A stretch of DNA of 32,605 nt from Oleispira sp964022115 (lineage in GTDB: Bacteria > Pseudomonadota > Gammaproteobacteria > Pseudomonadales > Oceanobacteraceae), in assembly GCA_964022115.1 (NCBI GenBank), contig CAXIBC010000027.1:1-32605 (forward strand), read 5' to 3'. The notes beneath the pieces were generated by a model, which was not told the DNA's origin, searched no databases, and saw only the letters and a program-made list of their open reading frames with translations. Every line of letters starts with the position of its first letter. Position 1 is the stretch's first letter. This document shows positions 31,626-32,605 of this stretch, in pieces. Position numbers and translations under genes: made by a program.

Positions 31626-31657
31626 ACCCGCTTAAAGTTATTAACTATGAGGCTTTC

Positions 31658-32554
31658 ATGCGATACCAGTCACTTTTCCTGCCAATAAAAAACCATAACC
31701 TTCACCTCATGCATATTAGCCAACCAGGACATAACGGTATTCCTATTCTTATGATTCATGGCATGGTGGAGGATGGTCGTATTTTCTATCATAAAAGTGG
31801 CAAAGGATTAGGCAGCTTTTTCGCCAAGCAAGGTTATAACGTATACGCTGCAGATTTAAGAGGTATGGGGTTAAGTACTCCGAAAGTCAGCGCCAAGAGC
31901 ACTCATGGCCAAACAGAAACTATTCAGCAAGATATCCCGAGTTTGATTCGTTTTGTCATGGAGCATAGTGGTCATGACAAGTTACATATCATGGCGCATT
32001 CTTGGGGTGGTGTTTATGTTAACTCTGGATTGTTATTTCAGCCTGAGCTTATTCCGCATGTACTGTCATCGACCTTTTTTGGCAGTAAGCGTCGGGTGCA
32101 AGCGAGAACACTAGAGCGTTATTTTAAAATTGAATTAATTTGGAATCGCTTATCCCTAGCGGCCAGTAAGCGTAAAGGCTATCTGCCTGCCATTCATTAT
32201 AAAATGGGATCTGAAAACGAAAGCTATAAAACCCATAAACAGTGTGTAGCCTGGGTGAAGAGTAAGTCTTGGGTAGACAGTGATAACGGTTTTGATTATG
32301 GCGCTGCAGCGCGAAAGACTGTGCTGCCTACGACCTTACACATAGCCGCTATACGAGATATCAGTATGGGGCATCGATTTGACGTGAAAGCCTTTATGAA
32401 GGAATCTGGCCCCCATAAAGCCGACTATTTAATGCTCGCGAAGAAGCTAGGTAATACCCTAGATTACGACCACATCAACATGTTGACTGCTGCGCAGTGT
32501 ATTGATGATCACTTCCCGACGGTTCTTAACTGGATAAAGAAACAAGAAAGCTAA
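31658..32554 (+). CDS. Alpha/beta hydrolase
   Basis: 298 residues from the ATG at 31658, which has GAGG 5 bases upstream; the frame is open 69 codons further, but that part lies in the TonB-like gene in another frame. Motifs: ILMIHGMVEDGRIFY (HG oxyanion region), YAADLRGMGLST, IMAHSWGGVY with nucleophile Ser115 (G-x-S-x-G variant AHSWGG), and His272 in LDYDHINML. The acid residue is probably the Asp in AIRDISMGH near 230. Fold members include esterases, lipases and thioesterases; the substrate is unknown. It has no signal peptide. It may share a transcript with the TonB-like gene. Confidence 0.85.
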   Translation: MRYQSLFLPIKNHNLHLMHISQPGHNGIPILMIHGMVEDGRIFYHKSGKGLGSFFAKQGYNVYAADLRGMGLSTPKVSAKSTHGQTETIQQDIPSLIRFVMEHSGHDKLHIMAHSWGGVYVNSGLLFQPELIPHVLSSTFFGSKRRVQARTLERYFKIELIWNRLSLAASKRKGYLPAIHYKMGSENESYKTHKQCVAWVKSKSWVDSDNGFDYGAAARKTVLPTTLHIAAIRDISMGHRFDVKAFMKESGPHKADYLMLAKKLGNTLDYDHINMLTAAQCIDDHFPTVLNWIKKQES

Positions 32555-32605
32555 TCAGCACCTTTTAAAGTCAGACTTATCCGTAGAGCATAAAAAAGGC
32601 GACCC

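Noticed and set aside
31451..31657. Upstream extension of the alpha/beta hydrolase frame
   Set aside because: It lies within the TonB-like gene in another frame, and the ATG at 31658 has a good ribosome site and begins the fold.
1..32605. Defence, toxin-antitoxin, prophage or mobile-element system
   Set aside because: No integrase, transposase, nuclease-helicase pair, reverse transcriptase or small toxin pair was recognised; gene content is mainly metabolic and surface proteins.

Overview
The window looks like a chromosomal stretch of a marine, heterotrophic gammaproteobacterium of moderate to low GC. The evidence is the divergent bioA / bioF-bioH-bioC-bioD layout, the long form of PurC, a YegD-type Hsp70, TPMT, AACS, and several large secreted lipoproteins of the sort common in Oceanospirillales-like bacteria (an Oleispira/Bermanella-type relative is my guess, from protein flavour only). 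I see no tRNA, rRNA, IS element, integrase, CRISPR array or recognised defence system. Nearly all of the sequence is coding; the only gene-free stretch over 300 bases is 12141-12456.

Layout. Bases 1-963 hold the 3' part of a plus-strand gene resembling zinc-dependent phospholipase C / P1-nuclease proteins. From about 1033 to 12140 ten genes lie on the minus strand: a soluble chemotaxis transducer, a DUF3817 membrane protein, a VOC protein, a secreted sphingomyelinase-type phosphodiesterase with an extra C-terminal domain, a small outer-membrane barrel, YegD, a GDT1-family cation transporter overlapping purC, an SDR enzyme, a fused PP2C phosphatase/Ser-Thr kinase, and a formate/nitrite transporter. 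Bases 12457-16650 are plus strand: trmO, then a metzincin-like lipoprotein protease with a small Cys-containing lipoprotein 3 bases behind it. Then come tpm (minus), a large orphan lipoprotein (plus) with a clear terminator, and a spermidine-synthase-like enzyme (minus) with a structured leader. Bases 21278-26235 are the biotin locus: bioA diverges from bioFHCD across a BirA-like operator, and bioB is absent from its usual place. Bases 26328-29479 carry acetoacetyl-CoA synthetase behind a perfect 26-base LiuR-like palindrome, followed by a double cyclic-nucleotide-binding/rhodanese protein. The end holds a tautomerase-like small protein and the peroxiredoxin ahpC (minus), then a TonB-like protein and an alpha/beta hydrolase (plus).

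Working together. BioC and BioH start and release the pimeloyl chain, and BioF, BioA and BioD turn it into dethiobiotin; BioB must be elsewhere. AACS returns acetoacetate, for example from leucine breakdown, to acetoacetyl-CoA, which fits the LiuR-type operator. The kinase/phosphatase next to the formate/nitrite channel suggests phospho-control of nitrogen or one-carbon anion traffic.

Most unusual signals. (1) The leader of the spermidine-synthase-like gene (about 21067-21180, minus strand) contains a 35-codon ORF with a good ribosome site whose stop overlaps the gene's start, and a hairpin that buries the gene's own ribosome site. (2) Short tandem duplications (about 13-29 bases) overlap or abut the stop codons of five separate genes. 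(3) An inverted repeat buries the ribosome site of the VOC gene. (4) The TonB-like gene has an 11-codon in-frame mini-ORF with a strong ribosome site just before its unsupported GTG start. No complete new defence-type system is evident.
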